From Branchiostoma floridae (lineage: Eukaryota > Chordata > Leptocardii > Amphioxiformes > Branchiostomatidae), in contig NC_049997.1 of assembly GCF_000003815.2 (NCBI RefSeq), forward strand, positions 6,805,134-6,869,133: a DNA stretch of 64,000 nucleotides. Reading direction: 5' to 3'. The position numbers were made by a program, and so were the translations under genes. Shown in pieces: positions 23,464 through 35,159 of the stretch. How positions within the stretch are numbered: the first letter of the stretch is position 1; each line of letters begins with the position of its first letter. The notes beneath the pieces were generated by a model. The model was not told where the DNA came from. It did not search any database and saw only the letters and a program-made list of their open reading frames with translations.

Positions 23464-24234
23464 TAGCTACGTTGTCTATTATATAACTTGACCGAAACAT
23501 AACCTTCTTGGCAAAGGTGAAGACAGAAAGGTAATTGTAGCCCAGAGTCTTTTCAGACGGCAAGGACAGTGAGTTCTTAAGTTAAAAGTCACTGTTTCTA
23601 GGGCATAGTGTTGGAAAACGGAGTCCAGATATCCCTCTCTAGCCAATGTCTTTTACTTCCCTACGCGAAGTCAAGAGGGGAGTTTGGATGGAGAGACGAG
23701 AATCGTGCACAGTACCCGAACTTCGTGCATGCAGCAAATGACAAAAAATAGCCAATTTTTGCAATTACGAACAAGAAAGCCGTGGTATACATAAAGTCCC
23801 TTGAAATTTGATTACGGTCATTTTTGTGAAATAAAAACACCATTATTTGTAGGGAAGAAAGTAAATACGTGGTTAACACTACTGGTTAACACTACTAATT
23901 ACAAGACTTAGACATAAAGTAATCGTGGTTGCGACGTAGAAATCATTTTATAATATTGGATCAAAGAGGATAATCTTATTGGGGTTGATATTGGTGTTAA
24001 TTGTTGTCCGTTTCGTAAGCGGTCGTTGACATTTCAAATGGTCGTCGCAATAACGCTGAAACCAGTAGCACGTCCGAGCGTTTCATAACTTGGGGGTGGG
24101 GGGTGTTGGGGAAGAAGAAAACATGTATTTACAGCAACATTTCAATTACAAGCGTACGATAGTATCGCAATAAGTTAAAAATTTAATGTCCTTCCTGCAC
24201 CAGATGGTACATGGAAATCTCCGTTTCAGTTGCC

Positions 24235-24440
24235 CTTGGGCCACACAATGTTTGAGCAATCACTACAGCTGGGTGCAAGCCCAATGTTGGATGTTCAACT
24301 TCTGTACTCTTTCCAGAATGCTGAGTGCTACGCAGAGACAGCAGAATGTACCAAGTCTTTTTTTGACTCGGCCGGAATAGAACTCACGACCTACCGAATG
24401 CAAATACTTTAACCACTCGGCCATTGCACCGGTTAGTATC
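24235..24440 (-). mobile_element. tRNA-derived SINE
   Basis: Reverse strand begins 'gcaatggccgagtggttaaa', an RNA polymerase III A-box (TGGCCGAGTGG) in a Leu/Ser tRNA-like head, then a degenerate B-box 'gtgagttctattcc', then an unrelated body. The anticodon arm does not fold cleanly, so it is not a tRNA gene. Confidence 0.6.
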
Positions 24441-24718
24441 GTTATGAATGATAAAAATAATATTGAAAAAAAAACGAAAATGCACCAGTTTGTGTTGGAA
24501 CCCGACTCAAAAGGTCCAAACCGTAATCTCTGGTCAACTATGCACAAAATATCACGTTGTGGACCGAGCGTGCTAATACAGTTGAAGTGATAAAGGGTGC
24601 TTATATCATAGATATTAATTACGAGACGGAAATGAGAGACGCTGAAGACATTGTGAAGAATGTCAGATCAAGGTGGGATGATTCCTGTGTAACAGCATGT
24701 ATGTAATAGTGATACTTA

Positions 24719-25296
24719 CGAGGGGCGTTCAATAAGTAATGCCCCTGACCCATTTCCAATCGCAGGAGATTAATGAAACTTGGCACAGTTATTAGTCTTT
24801 CTCTTCATAGGAACCACTCAGAGTTATGCATTTCTCCCATCGTTTGATGCAGCTCTGGACACCGTTTTTGTAGAACACCCCAGGTTTGTCCTCCAACAGA
24901 TGCCTCACTAATGGTAGAAGAGGGACGACCAGGTCTGGGAGCTGTTTCCACAGACTTCCGGCCATGTTTGAATTCAGGATGCCCGCGTTTTACAAGGTCA
25001 TATGATGAGGCATCATCACCATAAGTTTCTTTCATTTCATCAAAAGTCTCCTTTGGTGTGCGTCCTTTCAAATACAAAAACCGAATCACTGCACGACACT
25101 TAACTGGCTCTTTTTCACACCTGGTCCATTTCACACCTGACTCAGTTCAAACACCAGTAAATCAAAAACCACAATTAGTTTAGAGCTGTTTTTTGCAACA
25201 TGATCTATAGAGATATGAATCATTACACATACAAAATTTCATCTAGATCAGACAGCTGGAAGTGGGTCAGGGGCATTACATATTGAACGCCCCTCG
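24719..25296 (-). mobile_element. Deleted mariner transposon, copy 2 (reverse)
   Basis: Reverse-strand twin of 14219-14778. The inverted ends cgaggggcgttcaataagta / tattgaacgcccctcg are flanked by TA, and the same N-terminal transposase remnant (VIRFLYLKGRTPKETFDEMK, then GRPSS) sits over the same internal deletion. The shared breakpoint shows that the deleted form itself was mobilised. Confidence 0.85.
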
Positions 25297-25978
25297 TATA
25301 TACACCACTTCATTCCTAGTCATACCTAGCCTGTACCAAACTTGGCTCCCACACAGAAGATCGCCAGAGGCGAAGTTACGTTGAGGGTAATTATAACTAG
25401 ACAAACAAAACGAAAATCGACCTCAAACAAGAACGCAACCGGTACAAACCAGTGCACCAACAGCCTGCATTGTCCAACTCGTGAACAGCAGTGTATAGGT
25501 TTTATTTAGCATTAATCATCTTTTTTGTTGTTGTAAATTGGGGATACACTCGTATAATTGGATTGGCAAGTTTTACCTTGTAGCGTATATACATGTCTGC
25601 ATTCAGTTATATATTTGTTTGCTTAATAAAAAAAGATCCCCAGCTCGGTCTGGAGAGGATCGACGGAAGACCGTGGTTGGCTATTTGGAACAAGGTCTTC
25701 AGCTGCACCTTATAGTTACGTCACAGGAGGCACACCGCCTCCACTCTCATGACGTCAGAAGGAAACTCTAGAAATGCTCAAGAGATCTGCAGGATCTTGT
25801 AAGCTCAACCCTTGATTTGAAAACTATGTCTGACCTAACTCAACTTTTACTTAGAGGTTCACCCTCTTTATCAAAGGAAACAAATACCAACATTATGCAT
25901 CATATTTAAAAAAAAACAGTCACATACACTCCAGACCAAACGTTTCCAAATTGATTGAACATTGTCCTTTAAAATATT

Positions 25979-25980
25979 GG

Positions 25981-26009
<29 letters not shown>
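25979..26009. repeat. (TA)n microsatellite
   Basis: An uninterrupted AT dinucleotide tract of about 30 bp, followed shortly by a run of nine C. Confidence 0.95.
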
Positions 26010-26011
<2 letters not shown>

Positions 26012-26217
26012 TGTTGGATCCCCCCCCCCACTGCTGTACTTTGTTTTGTCCTTTGTTTATCTTATTTTCGAATGTCCCAGTGGTGATATTAGCTCTGCTA
26101 GAGTGCATTCACCCTGTGTCTTGTCTGATACGTAAGAACCGATCTCGGGTTTCCCTTTTCTGCTCCCGATCTTACAAAGTGCGTACACAATTATGTAGGA
26201 ATTTGATATTCAAAGCT

Positions 26218-27290
26218 GTGATTGAAGCAGTTCTTAATTTCACAAAGCCATTGAAATGAGATCTACAAATATTCTTCATGATTGATGTCATCAAAACCAA
26301 GCAGAATTGACCCTTTGGTTATATGAATAAAGCCTTAACCAGCAGGATAAAGAATTCGATCCTTGCTGACCTGTTCGAAATGACATGAAGAAAAGAGAAA
26401 ATCGAGCTTAGTTGATATTTGATTCATTTGACATTTAAAACCACGAATGACCTTAATAAGCGAAATAGAGCTTTCCTGATAAATTAGTTCTGATATGTAA
26501 GAAATGATTAAAGGACATGGCATGAACAATCGGGCAAAATGAGCATTCTACTAGTTAGGTGATTCGTGTGAAGCAAGAATGGTACCTCGTTGAGTTTAGC
26601 ATTGAAGATATGGTTGAAGCAGTCCTTAATTTTACAAAGCCATTGAAATATGGTATAGAAATATTTTTACGGTTGATGTCAGCAAAACCAAGCAGAATTG
26701 ACTCTTTCATTATATGAATGAAGCCTTAACTAGCAGGATAAAGTATCGTTAGTTTCTGACCTAATTGAAATGACATGAAGAATAGGGAAAATCGAGCTTA
26801 GTTCTAGCCTTTATTAATTTGATATTTAAAACCATGAATGACGTTGTTCTTAAGAAGTTAAGGATGAAGCCTTATTAATAAGTGAATTAGAGCTTTCCTT
26901 AGTTCTGAGATGTAAGAAATGATTAAAGGACATGTTATGAACAATCGGGAGAAATGAGCTTAGGGCTAGTTTTGGTCCGTGTGAAGCAAGAATGGTACCT
27001 TGTTGAACAGGATTTGACATTTAAGGTATGGTTGATCGGGAGCAGTCCTTAACTTAACAAAGCCACTGAAATATGGTATAGAAACATTTTTTTACGGTTG
27101 ATGTCAGCAAAATCAAACAGACTTGACTCTCTCATGGTATGAATGAAGCCTTAACAAGCAGGATGAAGCATTCGTTAGTTGCTTTCGAATTAATTCTAAA
27201 ATGTTTGAAAAGACATGACGAATAGGGAAAATGAGCTTAGTTCTAGTGACATTTGAAACCATGAATGACGCTGCCCTTAAGACTTTAAGG
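26218..27290. repeat. Tandem array of a ~400-bp unit (2.7 copies)
   Basis: Units start near 26218, 26608 and 27024. Shared words: 'acaaagccattgaaat', 'ttgatgtcagcaaaacc', 'gaatgaagccttaac', 'gaaatgattaaaggacatg' and 'gtgaagcaagaatggtacct'. A fourth diverged piece lies at 29848-30000, between GPCR first exon A and the decayed first exon. Confidence 0.85.
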
Positions 27291-27628
27291 AACACATCAT
27301 CAAGGAAGTACGGACACCTAGAAAGAGTCCTTTTTTCCTAGAACTATTCCAGAGCGGAATGCCCTGCCTGGCCCGGTGTAACAGGACCGTGGCGTGGTCA
27401 CCCTGGTCGGTAGACCTACGTTTTGCCATTTTGTGACACAGTTTCCGTTTTGGTAATGTGTCCCTAAAATGTTCCTGACTCAGAAAAAGTTACCGAATGT
27501 TTTATTACCAAAATAAGAACTGAATGCCCTGCCTGACACGGTAGTAATTGCTCCCACCGTGGAGTCTTTCCGTGCAGGAGGACTGCCACCCTAACACGGG
27601 ACCTCACCACCCCCCCCTCAACGGTAAT

Positions 27629-27701
27629 ACTACGCTTCAAGCATAGCTTATTGATGAAATCTTAATGAGATTTCATCAATAAGCTATGCTTGAAGCGTAG
27701 T
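27629..27701. repeat. Perfect 34-bp palindrome
   Basis: Arms 27629-27662 (ACTACGCTTCAAGCATAGCT...) and 27668-27701 are exact inverse complements around a 5-bp spacer taatg. Flanking TAAT / TAAT may be a target duplication. An RNA from it would form a near-perfect hairpin. Confidence 0.9.
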
Positions 27702-28560
27702 AATTATTTATCAATCTTAGATACCAGATACAAGCATGGTAGAAAAACATCATTCACTGGTGACGTCCTAAATACCGAAATAGAAATGATAGAAATTATT
27801 GAAATGATTGTGTGCATGGTTCAATGACGTCGTGTAATAATGAGCAGCATTTTTGTGTGGATTCTCCTGTCGATTTGACAGATGAGGAGGCAGACAGGCA
27901 TTTGCCTGTTCGACTGACCTGCACATGACTTTTTACGGTAAAGAAGAAGTGTGCAATTCATTCTCCACCCTCTCGTCTATTGGAGCACCAAGTCTCACAG
28001 GGGCAACTGTATGCAACGTGTGAGGCGGCTCCAGCAGATGCAGCTTTGTTGTTCGGAGTATCCGTCTCCTAGGAGGACTTCCAACCAAGGATGTAAGGGG
28101 TTCCTCCTACCCCGACTTTTGTACCATGGCCACCAAAACACAGAATAGATCCTAAAATCCTACTAATTAAACAATATAGGATAGTAAAATGCAACTAATT
28201 CAACTAACAATTATATAGGATGATAAGAATCCTCCTGTCACAATCTTTTCTAATTACAAATCAATCTTTTATGTATCTACTTATCATAGCATTATGATAG
28301 CTGTCGGATCTAAAGATAGTCAAATCTACTTCTGGTATCTAGTATCTTGAAAGTCAACGTACGGTGTCGTAGGATTTTGAATCAGATTGTAATGGACCCA
28401 AACGCTGACAAGGATGTAAGATTGCGCTTCGGGGATCAAGACAGCTAGCTGAGGCTCAAGTTATTACCATAGGGATACAGGGATACAGATGCTGTTGCGT
28501 AGGCAAGCTTTGAGTTCGGCATGATGTTAATCCACCTCTGACCAAGGACGTTATATAGTC

Positions 28561-29185
28561 CTTGCTCTGACTGAATGCGTGAGCTAGGCAAAATATAACA
28601 TTGACGTTTTTTCTTTAAGCTAGAGGTACAACGCGGCTACGTACGCCGAGCACACTAGTACTGGGTCACCCCTAACTTCCTCCATAGTTCGGTTACGTGC
28701 AGCTGTAGAGGCTAGCTAGTATCTGTATCTGTATCTGTATCTATATAGCCGGTATAACCGCCCTTCGGCGTAACACACCAGCTTCGCAGGCACGCGGTGC
28801 AGCAGCAGCTGGTTATATTACACTGAACGATCCGTCACACCTAACTTTTGCACATCTATCTGCAAGCGTTCTTTAAAACTATCCAGAGAAGATGCCCCTA
28901 ATGTGCTTGGTGATAACAAGTTCCACTCTACGATAATTCTGGGAAAATATGAATTTTTGAACACATCAATCCTAGGTTGGTAACTCTTGTATTTGAAGTC
29001 ATGGCTTAGTAAGTACAGTCCTTGCTCTCACTGAGTTCGTGAGCTAGGCAAAATATAACATTGACGTTTTCAAGTTCTTTAAGCTAGAGGTGCAACGCGG
29101 CTACGTACGCCGAGCACACTAGTACTGGGTCACCCCTAACTTCCTCCATAGTTCGGTTACGTGCAGCTATAGAGGCTAGCTAGTA
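28561..29185. repeat. ~155-bp direct duplication flanking a GATACA repeat element
   Basis: 28561-28720 and 29021-29185 are near-identical ('gagctaggcaaaatataaca', 'cgcggctacgtacgccgagc', 'gttcggttacgtgcagct'). Between them lies a reverse copy of the (GATACA)n-ended repeat (28716-28985). The right copy continues into the block that ends at GPCR first exon A. Confidence 0.85.
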
Positions 29186-29275
29186 CGTTCAGTGCAGTAA
29201 GTCACAAGAAAGGTACAGCACAAGCAACCTGCCTCTAACACTAGTAATGGCACACGGTTTACAATTTCGAGGAGA

Positions 29276-29346
29276 AGGTTTGCCGAGGAGAAGGTTTGCC
29301 GAGGAGAAGGTTTGCCGAGGAGAAGGTTTGCCGAGGAGAAGGTTTG
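29276..29346. repeat. 17-bp tandem repeat
   Basis: About four and a half copies of 'gaggagaaggtttgcc' in the GPCR first-exon A block. The homologous place in the B/C block (31612-31630) has a single copy, so it expanded after the blocks separated. Confidence 0.85.
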
Positions 29347-29497
29347 CTTCCTCTTACAATGCAAGCTGTGACTATGGATAAACAGCCAAGAGTCTTAACC
29401 TTAGCTTACTCCGCTTGGTACCGACAATTGTATAGAGATCATGGTTTTAGGCAGCAACTACGGAAGCAGATTTTTGTCGATCTGCTCGAGTACTCAC

Positions 29498-29546
29498 CGA
29501 CTATGATGACTAGAAAGGTGTAGAAGAGCGCGGTAGAGACGGCCAT
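29498..29546 (-). CDS. GPCR alternative first exon A
   Basis: 49 nt from ATG (29546) to a gtgagtac donor, phase 1: MAVSTALFYTFLVIIV plus G. Joined to 22968 the hanging G completes an Ala codon and the hydrophobic run continues into AVIAFGIVGN, forming TM1 behind a very short extracellular N-terminus. It lies in a duplicated block that also holds 'ggcacacggtttacaatttc' and 'agatcatggttttagg', shared with exons B and C. No transcript evidence; assignment rests on matching phase, length, donor and TM1 continuity. Confidence 0.7.
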
Positions 29547-30104
29547 CCTATCGGGGATTCGCGGTGTAAGTCTTGCCTTACATAATGTATACTATATATA
29601 AAAATCGGTCAGAAATCGTATTATGAGAGATGGGATTTTAATAGAGGCCCCGAGGTTTTAGAAAATCGTATTGACTTCAAAGGTTTTGTTTTATTGAATG
29701 TTACTTAGCATGTAAGATTTTATGGAAAAGCATGCTAATCGCTGGTTCAATCTTTTCGCAGGCTATAGAACAATCGGAAAAAACAAGCTTACTTGTGGTC
29801 GTTAATTCTGTACAGTAGGAATAGCCTCTCAAAGAGAAGATTTCGGTCTTCAAAGGTATGGTTAAAGTCGTCTTTGATATTGCAAAGTCATTGAAATATT
29901 GTATAGAAATATTATTTACAGTTGATTTTTGCACAAATCAAACAGACGTGACTCTCTTATGGTATGGAGCAAGAAAGAAGCCTTGATGATCAAAATTCAA
30001 TGAGTCGATTCTATATAACGGGGGCCGCCCTAAGATGCCCCCTGCCCTAAGATGCCCAGATTTTTTGCTGATCTTATTATGCATAAGTACGCCGTGTTTG
30101 TTGC

Positions 30105-30142
30105 CACTGACTATGATGATTAGAAAGGTAAATAAACCAAGT
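30105..30142 (-). pseudogene. Decayed fifth GPCR first exon
   Basis: Reverse strand reads L-F-T-F-L-I-I-I-V, matching LFYTFLVIIV of exon A, but the MAVS start is replaced and the donor gtgagt is now gtggca-like. It follows a repeat block (29848-30000) related to the array at 26218-27290. Non-functional as a first exon. Confidence 0.6.
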
Positions 30143-31417
30143 CCAAACAAACAGCTTTTTTCTATTAAAATTTTGTTTACACATGTTCACTTCCCCTTTT
30201 TTTAAGACAGAATTTTCACAATAATGTTGGTACTGCCGGATCACCGTGGTCACCTGTTACTAGGTATTGGTGGCTCGTGGCCATAAATAAACAACCAATA
30301 AAAACAGCCGCACAACTGTCATACACATAAGAAACAAAGCTTCACAAAACACTACAAATATTGGTCTCCAAATGTTTCTTGAGTAGAAGACCGGCCATAG
30401 AAAAAAAACAACATAAGCATCACCGCCGTTGTTTTCCCCAGGGAGCGTGGCCCCGCAGGTGGCAGACGAGCGAACGCCCAAAAGATTTGTTACTTTAAAA
30501 ATGATTCGTACCGTCTATAAAAATGAAACTTCACAGAGTGATGTCGAATATGTTTCCCAATACGTACACAGAGAGTGTTTGTGATTTTGGTGTTGTAGTT
30601 TTTCTTAATGATTTTGTTAGTCGGGCCGCCGCATTCAGTGCATTTCGCCCATTTCCCATGAAAATACGACCTGGATTGTGAATGATTTAGCCCTCCTCGC
30701 GGGAGACAAGAAGCACGCACAATCACAATTCTACTGTCAAAAGAAAGCTTATATATCATAAAATTAGAATTTTTATTTATGTTTGTCTAAATTGGTCACC
30801 AGCCTCCGAAGAGAGCAAATTCCAAAAGCAGGGCAAGTTAGGGCGCAATGTTTAACGCGGCTCAAAATCGGAATTTATATTCACGATAACGTCCTCGGTG
30901 TTTGCCAGTTGTAACGCGGAGGGTGAAGAGTTCATGAACAGTATTGATGCCTTCCTTATTCAAGTATGGTCTTTAGATATGAATGTGTTAAAAATTCATT
31001 GATCAAAACTTGACCACTCTTTGGCAACTAGTGATGGAGCGCCGTGAGTTCGAGCGCGTAAAAAGGGGGGGGGGGGCATCTAAGGGCGGTCCCCGTTACA
31101 TATACCATTCATAAATCAAAATATCATACGGCTGTTCCAAACTCTGTGAATTATACTGTTGAATAAAAAGAGATGTAACGTTTGGTTTCATGTGCGGGCA
31201 TGTGTTTGATTCCCAAGATGTACATGTTCTAAAGAGAGTGAACTGGCTTAACGATGCACACCCCAGTTCTTCCGAGGTAGTGCGCGACAAAAAAGTGACG
31301 AAAGGCTTCCGAGGGTCAATGTTTGAGTTGAGATTTCTCAGGCTATTCGGTACCGACATTTGTATAGATCATGGTTTTAGGTAGCAAGAGGAATTAAGGT
31401 TATGTGGAGCTACTCAC
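30142..31417. other. Sequence between the decayed first exon and first exon B
   Basis: No gene supported. It includes a G homopolymer run at about 31065 and CCCTAAGATGCCC-type words at 30030-30060 that are echoed inverted at 31075-31090 ('ggggcatctaagggcggtc'). The segment 30010-31100 could therefore be one ~1.1-kb transposon with inverted ends 'acgggggccgccctaagatg' / 'catctaagggcggtccccgt'. Confidence 0.5.
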
Positions 31418-31466
31418 CGATCATTATGACCAGGAAAGTGTAGAGAAGCGCCGGAGAGACGGCCAT
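31418..31466 (-). CDS. GPCR alternative first exon B
   Basis: 49 nt, MAVSPALLYTFLVIMI plus phase-1 G, with donor gtgagtag. It differs from exon C (31729-31777) by two bases and lies 311 bp from it, so B and C are a recent tandem duplication. The leader just upstream (reverse strand of gtggccgggtagcggtctc) is shared with C and, more loosely, D. Confidence 0.75.
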
Positions 31467-31728
31467 CGTGGCCGGGTAGCGGTCTCAGCAACATAGTTCG
31501 TTTACGGGCAGAGGGTAGGTACTACTTCGTTCAGCGCAGTAAGTCTCAATAAATCATTTTCAGGAAAGGTACAAGCAACCTGCATATGACACTGGCACAC
31601 GGTTTACAATTTCGAGGAAAAGGATTGCTTCCTCTTACAAGTTGTAACTATGTCTGCAGTCTGGGCACCGACATTTGCATAGATCATGGTTTTAGATAGC
31701 AAGAGGAAGGTTATGTGGAGCTACTCAC

Positions 31729-31777
31729 CGATCATTATGACCAGGAAGGTGTAGAGAAGCGCGGGAGAGACGGCCAT
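31729..31777 (-). CDS. GPCR alternative first exon C
   Basis: 49 nt, protein identical to exon B (MAVSPALLYTFLVIMI), intact donor. About 120 bp upstream it shares promoter-like sequence with exon D: 'ggttctgaacccgactctct', 'actgccgaatcgaatg' and 'agccaatcaaaac' (an inverted CCAAT box for this strand). Confidence 0.75.
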
Positions 31778-31904
31778 CGTGGCCGGGCAGCGGTCTCCAC
31801 CACACACACAGAGAGAATCTTCTGTAGGGTTCTGAACCCGACTCTCTCACTGCCGAATCGAATGACGAACGCAGTACGGTAGCCAATCAAAACCCTCCTA
31901 GCGT

Positions 31905-32125
31905 GAGGCTATAGGTGGACTCTCACTGCACTTGGGGCACCGGTGCGGCACTGCGGGGTTCGTAGATGACTCAACGAATTTCAATTTACGTTTTGTGTAT
32001 TTTGTTGTTTTCTATGTCATATTGTTGCGTATAACGCAATATCTAGATTATTAAAAGTCGCGAAAATATCCAAACAGTGCCGCAGTGAACGAACCCCGCA
32101 ATGCCGCACCGGTGCCATTTACATC
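31905..32125. mobile_element. GCACCGGTGCGGCACTGCGG-ended MITE
   Basis: Ends 'ggcaccggtgcggcactgcg' and 'aatgccgcaccggtgccat' are inverted repeats of at least 28 bp around an A/T-rich core. The second copy at 42470-42715 extends the inverted ends to about 50 bp ('aaggtggtatctcattccac' versus 'gagagttcaccttta'). Confidence 0.75.
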
Positions 32126-32139
32126 CAAATATTAAAGTT

Positions 32140-32420
32140 CTTTTTTTTTTTGGTCACCACGTAACTGGACCTGAAGGCCACTCAAGGTTACGGGTTACAC
32201 GATTGTAACTGTAACAGCATCTCTTTGCCCTAGGTCAGAAACATCATGATTGAGACCAGCCCAATTGCTCACTATGAGTGAGGACTAACTGACCCAATAG
32301 GCGAAGCAGGGGTTACGAGGACTGTTCGGGAGATTCCCTACCCCATTTCGGCCGGAATGGTTTGATCCGCTCATGTTCGCACATGTGACGGGCTCTTTAA
32401 CGTTTTAATTCTTGTGTAAC
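32140..32420 (-). mobile_element. Uninterrupted copy of the repeat split at 10225-11640
   Basis: Runs 'gttacgggttacacgattgt' to 'catgttcgcacatgtgacgg' without the insert found in the other copy. It gives the empty-site reference for the nested transposon. Confidence 0.65.
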
Positions 32421-32674
32421 GTTTCTAGTTTTCCTTCCTTTACTACTTTATTACTTCGAGGTCTTTGAAAACGCTTTTTGCCTAGAAGCGCTCACGTCAG
32501 ACCCGTACATCTGATAAGCTGCCATGATGACAAGCCAATTAATCTATTCTTTCTAACAATCAATGGAAAGGCGACGTTACGCCCCAGGGTTTACGTAGGC
32601 GTAAAACCGCCAGCCGCCCCAGGCCTACGTCACATTTCCTTAATATGCAAGCAGATCCAACAGAGAAACTCACG

Positions 32675-32976
32675 ATGCCAGCGTTTTGCAAGGTCATATG
32701 ATGGGGCATCATCATCATAAGTTTCTTTCATTTCATCAAAAGTCTCCTTTGGTGTGCATCCTTTCAAATACAAAAACCGGATCACTGCGCGACACTCAAC
32801 TGGCTCCATTTCACAACTGACTCAGTTCAAACACCAGTAAATCAGACACCACAATTAGTTCAGAGCTGTGTTTTGCAACATGATTCATAGAGATATAAAT
32901 CATTACACATGCAAAGTTTCATCTAGATCAGACAACTGGAAGTGGGTTAGGGGCATTACGTATTGAACGCCCCTCG
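32675..32976 (-). mobile_element. 5'-truncated copy of the deleted mariner
   Basis: Reverse-strand fragment: 'tttctttcatttcatcaaaa' and 'tttggtgtgcatcctttcaa' match the transposase remnant, and the end tattgaacgcccctcgta is intact. The other end is lost at about 32675. Confidence 0.8.
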
Positions 32977-32981
32977 TAGTA

Positions 32982-33105
32982 TGAAAATCAGGCAAATGAG
33001 TGAAGCCGGCCTAGTAGTCTCAATTGGCTAGACCGGCTACACTCCTTTGCCTGCTTTTCATACTCTTTTATGGCATCGTAGGATCTGCTTGGAGATGAAG
33101 AACTA
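32982..33105. mobile_element. Diverged CTCCAAGCAGA palindromic MITE
   Basis: The right half 'actcctttgcctgc' to 'tctgcttggagat' matches the family at 39216-39383. The left half is replaced by an inverted 'tatgaaaatcaggcaaatga'. Confidence 0.5.
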
Positions 33106-33254
33106 GAAATTGAAATTTATGCCAATAGATATATGCACAAGGCATGCTGTTAAATTATTTTTTGTCCGTTTAGTGTTTTTGTTGTCTTTAATGTCGTACT
33201 TTTTGTTCCCCCAAACTGCTCGACCGGGCACCTTTGTGGAAATGTGACGTTAGT

Positions 33255-33665
33255 AGGGGTGGGTACCGGTACAGAAAATTAAGGTCCAGGTCCGGTTCAG
33301 GTCCAGAGGACCAGATCCGGACTTGAACCTGGACCTGATTCAGTATGTGAAAACTTGTGAATGGACAATACAGAAAACAATGGTCCATTTCACTACATTA
33401 AATATGTTTCGTGGAGTATTTGACTCCCACTAGCTTTTTAAAATTCTACAGGGTTGACTGCCTCTGTACTATTGACTGTAAAACTTGGTAGAAATGACTA
33501 TAGACACTACTCTACTTCGCTCTTGTTATCTTCCTCGACCGGTAAGCCCCCAAACATGTGAATGCCTGAACATATAATATGTTCATTTTCTAATATGTCC
33601 AACATCTGGTCCACCGGTTTTTTTCAGGTCCGGTTTTTCTGGACCGGTACAATAAGAAACAAGAG
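33255..33665. mobile_element. GGTACCGGTAC-ended interspersed repeat
   Basis: Begins 'gggtaccggtacagaaaa', continues with 'aggtccaggtccggttcagg' and 'aacaatggtccatttc', and ends with 'tccggtttttctggaccgg'. A near-parallel copy is at 37188-37505. There is no open frame of note; the class is unknown. Confidence 0.65.
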
Positions 33666-33919
33666 TCTGAAAACTCAAACCTGCTTGAAATATTTTGTTT
33701 TGTGATGGTGCGTATGGTGTGTTGTGGGGGTTGATATGGTTTGACGTTTGGCAAAATTATTCCATCATTGTTCTTAAGTTATATATCTACCTATGGTAAA
33801 CAGTGAGATCCAAAACTACACCTTTCTGGTGTCCTCACCATTTCATTTTTATTTCCTATTGTTACACCTGCACCTGGCACATACATTGTATCTCAATGTG
33901 TATATAATGGTTCACACCA

Positions 33920-35125
33920 TACAGAGGTGACAGCGATGGTCACAGTTGCTCTTTTTTGCTCCTTGGAAGATTTTGACCAGAATGCCCCAGCAGTTCTAGA
34001 GCAAGCTGCTAGAGGGCCCAAACATACAACACTTCTTCCTTACACCACAAGCTATGTGCCACCAAAAATCAAGACCATAGCATATCCATGTCAAAAGATA
34101 CAAAAATCCAAGTTCTGTTGCAGTACCAAGGTCACACACCAGGGGATCCAAAATTGACTTTGACCTTCGTCTTCCAAACACCTACCCAAATACCAAATAT
34201 CATTACAATCCATCAACAGGTTCTAAAGTTATGCTGACCACAAATATGTGGAAACACAAACAGACACACACACAGACACACCAAAAACTATACCTCCATT
34301 TTTCATGGAGGTAAATCACACGTTCTGTTCTGGAGATATAGCACTGGAAACGACCCTTCCACACACTCCCATGCTACTGAAAACTCAAAACACATGTTAC
34401 ACCTGCTAGCTGTCCCCAAGGAGGTTGAGACAGAGGGAATGAGGCCAGATCACTCCATATCAGGAAAAGGGGTGTAAATATTTTTTTTTAAACGAACCAC
34501 AAAACAACAGCAAACTTCTGATCTACTTAATAGCACAATAGGTCACACACTCTATCCCCATAGCAAAGGAAATCGCAATCCATCCAGAGGTTCTAGAGAT
34601 ATCGGTCCGGAATCACAAAGATCCCTACCAGAAACAGTACATGCTTTTTTCAAGCATGTAAAAACGGTTTTGTACGGGTATGATCCAAGCTTTTTAAATA
34701 GGACTTTTTAATGTGTAACATATTAGTAACAGCAAGATTAAGGCTCTATGGCCAGAATTCATGACAGAAATATTCGAACTACAGGTACCCATTTGTACAC
34801 CTAGGTTCAGTGAGGAAAGTCGTGTTAAGTGTCTTTTCCACGCTTAAGGGCAAACGATCGGTAGCATGACTGGGTTTGAACCCAAAAAGCCAACTCTGCC
34901 TTTTCGCCAGACGACACGACCCACACAAGACACATTAGAAATAAAAGTTTATCAACACCACACAGGTCAAGGTGCAAAGATATAATACAAAACGTGCTGC
35001 TGCAGTACCAAGGTCAACTAACAGGGTGCCCAAAACCACCTGCACCATCGCCATACCCCCACCTACCTACCTACCAAAAATCATTGCAAACCTTTCAGGA
35101 CGAGGTTTTTGAGATATGAGCGGTT
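33920..35125 (+). mobile_element. Cluster of 'gttatgctgaccacaaa' repeats
   Basis: At least two related copies (33920-34315, and 34960-35125 partial) with 'gcagtaccaaggtca', 'caaatatcattacaatccat' and 'acaggttctaaagttatgct', ending in CA-rich 'acagacacacacaca'. A sister is at 23030-23260. It is a short interspersed repeat of unknown class. Confidence 0.55.
34770..34925 (-). mobile_element. tRNA-derived SINE (reverse)
   Basis: Reverse strand contains a B-box-like 'tttgggttcaaaccc', then 'gacacttaacacgactttcc' and 'tcactgaacctaggtgtac'. The second part matches the body of the forward SINE at 41810-41965. Confidence 0.55.
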
Positions 35126-35159
35126 CTTATCAACAAGCACAGTATGGGCATCTTTAAAT

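Larger units (their letters stand above)
22969..29497 (-). other. GPCR intron 1 (main exon to first exon A)
   Basis: No further receptor exon was seen. It holds a 'gttatgctgaccacaaa' repeat (23030-23260), a MITE (23287-23463), a tRNA-derived SINE (24235-24440), a deleted mariner (24719-25296), a (TA)n tract (25979-26009), a ~400-bp tandem array (26218-27290), a perfect palindrome (27629-27701) and a direct duplication (28561-29185). Confidence 0.6.

Noticed and set aside
24370..24440. tRNA gene (Leu/Ser-like A-box)
   Set aside because: B-box and anticodon arm are degenerate and a SINE body follows; treated as a tRNA-derived SINE.
29276..29346. CRISPR-like repeat array
   Set aside because: Direct 17-bp repeats without spacers in a eukaryotic intron; an ordinary minisatellite.
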